Origin: Candidatus Aminicenantota bacterium
GTDB lineage: Bacteria; Acidobacteriota; Aminicenantia; UBA2199
Assembly: GCA_024644125.1 (NCBI GenBank)
Contig: JAHELQ010000068.1
Span: 6,865 to 14,071, forward strand
Direction of reading: 5' to 3'
Length of the DNA stretch: 7,207 nt
Position 1 is the first letter of the stretch. Each line of letters begins with the position of its first letter. The notes under the pieces were generated by a model that saw only the letters and a program-made list of their open reading frames with translations, was not told where the DNA came from and ran no database searches. Shown here one piece after another: positions 6,482 to 7,207 of this stretch. The position numbers and the translations under genes were made by a program.

Positions 6482-6500
6482 CCGCAGGCCCCCGGTTAGA
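6465..6500. terminator. Possible bidirectional terminator: two interleaved hairpins between convergent genes
   Basis: GGGGCCTG (6465-6472) pairs perfectly with CAGGCCCC (6485-6492), and TCTAACCG (6477-6484) pairs perfectly with CGGTTAGA (6493-6500). The arms interleave and abut, so the RNA can form one hairpin or the other but not both in full. The position, spanning the stop of the last antiporter gene and the gap before the convergent gene's stop, suits termination. Neither strand has a clear run of T after a stem, so intrinsic termination is unproven. Confidence 0.45.
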
Positions 6501-6507
6501 CGTTACT

Positions 6508-7170
6508 TCACTCCGGCGGATTACAACGTTTGCAAGGTTGAAGACCGAGATTTCGGGCTTCGGATAACGTGATCTTTATCTTACTCTTGCGCAATGAGGG
6601 ACAGAGCTTTTGATGGTATTTCCGGCCTGCCTTGGTGCGGTAGACAATAGTCGTGTCCGCCGCTCTACTGAGCGGCGTCAACTCTCGATAATTCCCCGCC
6701 AACGTCAACTGACTTACGATATCCAACCGGAAGATCCCTTCGGGCTTTCGGATTCCCATGGGATTCTGCTTGAAGTTATTCTGCGCCAGCCAGCGGGTAA
6801 TTTGTTTTTGGGCGTTTGGCTTCGCGCAAATCAACGCAAGATTGAACGGCTCTCCGGGCTCGATCCCTTTCACGCCGATAGAGACGCTCCAACGGCGGTC
6901 CAGCGACGATATCTGCGGTTCTTGCGGCCAGATGATCTCTCCCTTCTCCACCGCCACATACACCGCATGATCCTTCGGGATATTCTTCAATGTCCCCATC
7001 ACCAACAACGGCGATGAAACGCTGCCGCTCTCCGCAGGCATCGTAATCTCACCAACGGCGTCAGGAGCTTTGCCTCCCCGGAACGCCACATCGATAATAG
7101 CTGCCACCACCACACTCAACGATGTGATGATCGCGATAATGATCGAGGTATTCCTTCCCTTCCCGCTCAT
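6508..7170 (-). CDS. Membrane-anchored protein with C-terminal putative zinc-binding module (H-x3-C ... C-x2-C)
   Basis: A 220-residue protein read leftward, not recognised as a named gene. Basic start (MSGKGRN), one helix (about 9-30) serving as an uncleaved anchor, then a soluble and probably exported region. Residues 42-118 look like a beta-rich domain: VMGTLKNIP, VYVAV, WPQEPQ, RRWSVSIGVKGIEPGEPFNL. A linker follows (119-172). The C-terminal module (176-220) has YHQKLC, ITLSEA and QPCKRCNPPE: His186, Cys190, Cys213 and Cys216 are spaced like a small metal-binding module that I recall at the C-termini of secreted nucleases and other cell-envelope proteins (Y-H-x3-C ... L-x-x-S ... I-x-L-x-E-A ... 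P-C-x2-C). No nuclease catalytic domain is visible. The start is the ATG at 7168-7170 just after a G-rich ribosome site. Convergent with the antiporter operon and functionally unlinked as far as can be seen. Confidence 0.82.
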   Translation of the reverse strand: MSGKGRNTSIIIAIITSLSVVVAAIIDVAFRGGKAPDAVGEITMPAESGSVSSPLLVMGTLKNIPKDHAVYVAVEKGEIIWPQEPQISSLDRRWSVSIGVKGIEPGEPFNLALICAKPNAQKQITRWLAQNNFKQNPMGIRKPEGIFRLDIVSQLTLAGNYRELTPLSRAADTTIVYRTKAGRKYHQKLCPSLRKSKIKITLSEARNLGLQPCKRCNPPE

Positions 7171-7173
7171 TCA

Positions 7174-7182
7174 CTCCCCCCC
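7174..7182 (-). promoter_or_regulatory. Ribosome binding site of the minus-strand gene
   Basis: On the minus strand GGGGGGGAG precedes the ATG by 3 nt. The long G run lets the effective pairing register lie further upstream, so the short spacing is tolerable. It supports the start at 7170. The remaining 25 bases to the window edge show no promoter I can defend. Confidence 0.55.
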
Positions 7183-7207
7183 GAGTAAAGCTTCTATCCA
7201 TCAAAAA

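Noticed and set aside
6465..6500. A stable H-type pseudoknot from the interleaved repeats
   Set aside because: There is no linker between the last two arms, so a strand would have to cross an 8-bp stem with zero bases. Competing hairpins are the realistic reading.
6610..7017. A 135-codon plus-strand open frame opposite the zinc-module protein
   Set aside because: It shows no recognisable motif, while the minus-strand frame has a membrane anchor, a metal-ligand pattern and a ribosome site.
7171..7207. A promoter for the minus-strand gene
   Set aside because: Only 37 bases upstream are visible, and no paired -35/-10 elements can be defended.

Overview
The window is almost entirely one plus-strand operon for a multisubunit membrane cation/proton antiporter of the Mrp (Mnh/Pha/Sha) superfamily, the family that also supplies the membrane arm of respiratory complex I and of the membrane-bound hydrogenase (MBH) and sulfane reductase (MBS) complexes. 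In order it holds: the 3' end of an mnhG-type gene (1-167), an MbhD-type subunit (168-413), an MbhE-type subunit (410-715), MnhB (708-1145), MnhC (1138-1527), two tandem MnhD-type antiporter subunits (1514-3010 and 3026-4537), a 73-residue two-helix membrane protein (4534-4755) and a third, C-terminally extended MnhD-type subunit (4742-6481). Genes abut or overlap by 4-14 nt, except for one 15-nt gap, so the set looks translationally coupled. The operon starts upstream of the window, where mnhE and mnhF would be expected.

How the parts fit: in classical Mrp systems one large protein, MrpA, fuses a NuoL-like channel to C-terminal MbhD/MbhE-like domains. Here those domains are separate small genes, as in MBH and MBS, and no fused MrpA is visible. 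Three separate Proton_antipo_M proteins would form the proton/cation channels. The first two carry every charged channel residue I looked for. The third has Asn in place of the TM7-type Lys and a long C-terminal extension. No hydrogenase, sulfane reductase or complex I peripheral-arm gene lies in the window, so whether this is a stand-alone antiporter or the membrane arm of a redox-driven complex cannot be settled here.

After a 26-nt gap a convergent minus-strand gene (6508-7170) encodes a membrane-anchored protein with a C-terminal H-x3-C ... C-x2-C putative zinc-binding module, unrelated to the antiporter. The junction holds two perfect 8-bp inverted repeats that interleave and are mutually exclusive. 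The last 37 bases are the start of the upstream region of this minus-strand gene.

Organism: a bacterium with moderate GC, clear Shine-Dalgarno sites and a compact operon. From memory, the split MbhD/MbhE-B-C-D-D-small-D order, including the small protein, resembles clusters in Deltaproteobacteria (Desulfobacterota) and other largely anaerobic or uncultured phyla. This is a weak inference; the sequence does not fix the taxon. I saw no RNA genes, CRISPR arrays, insertion sequences or other mobile elements.
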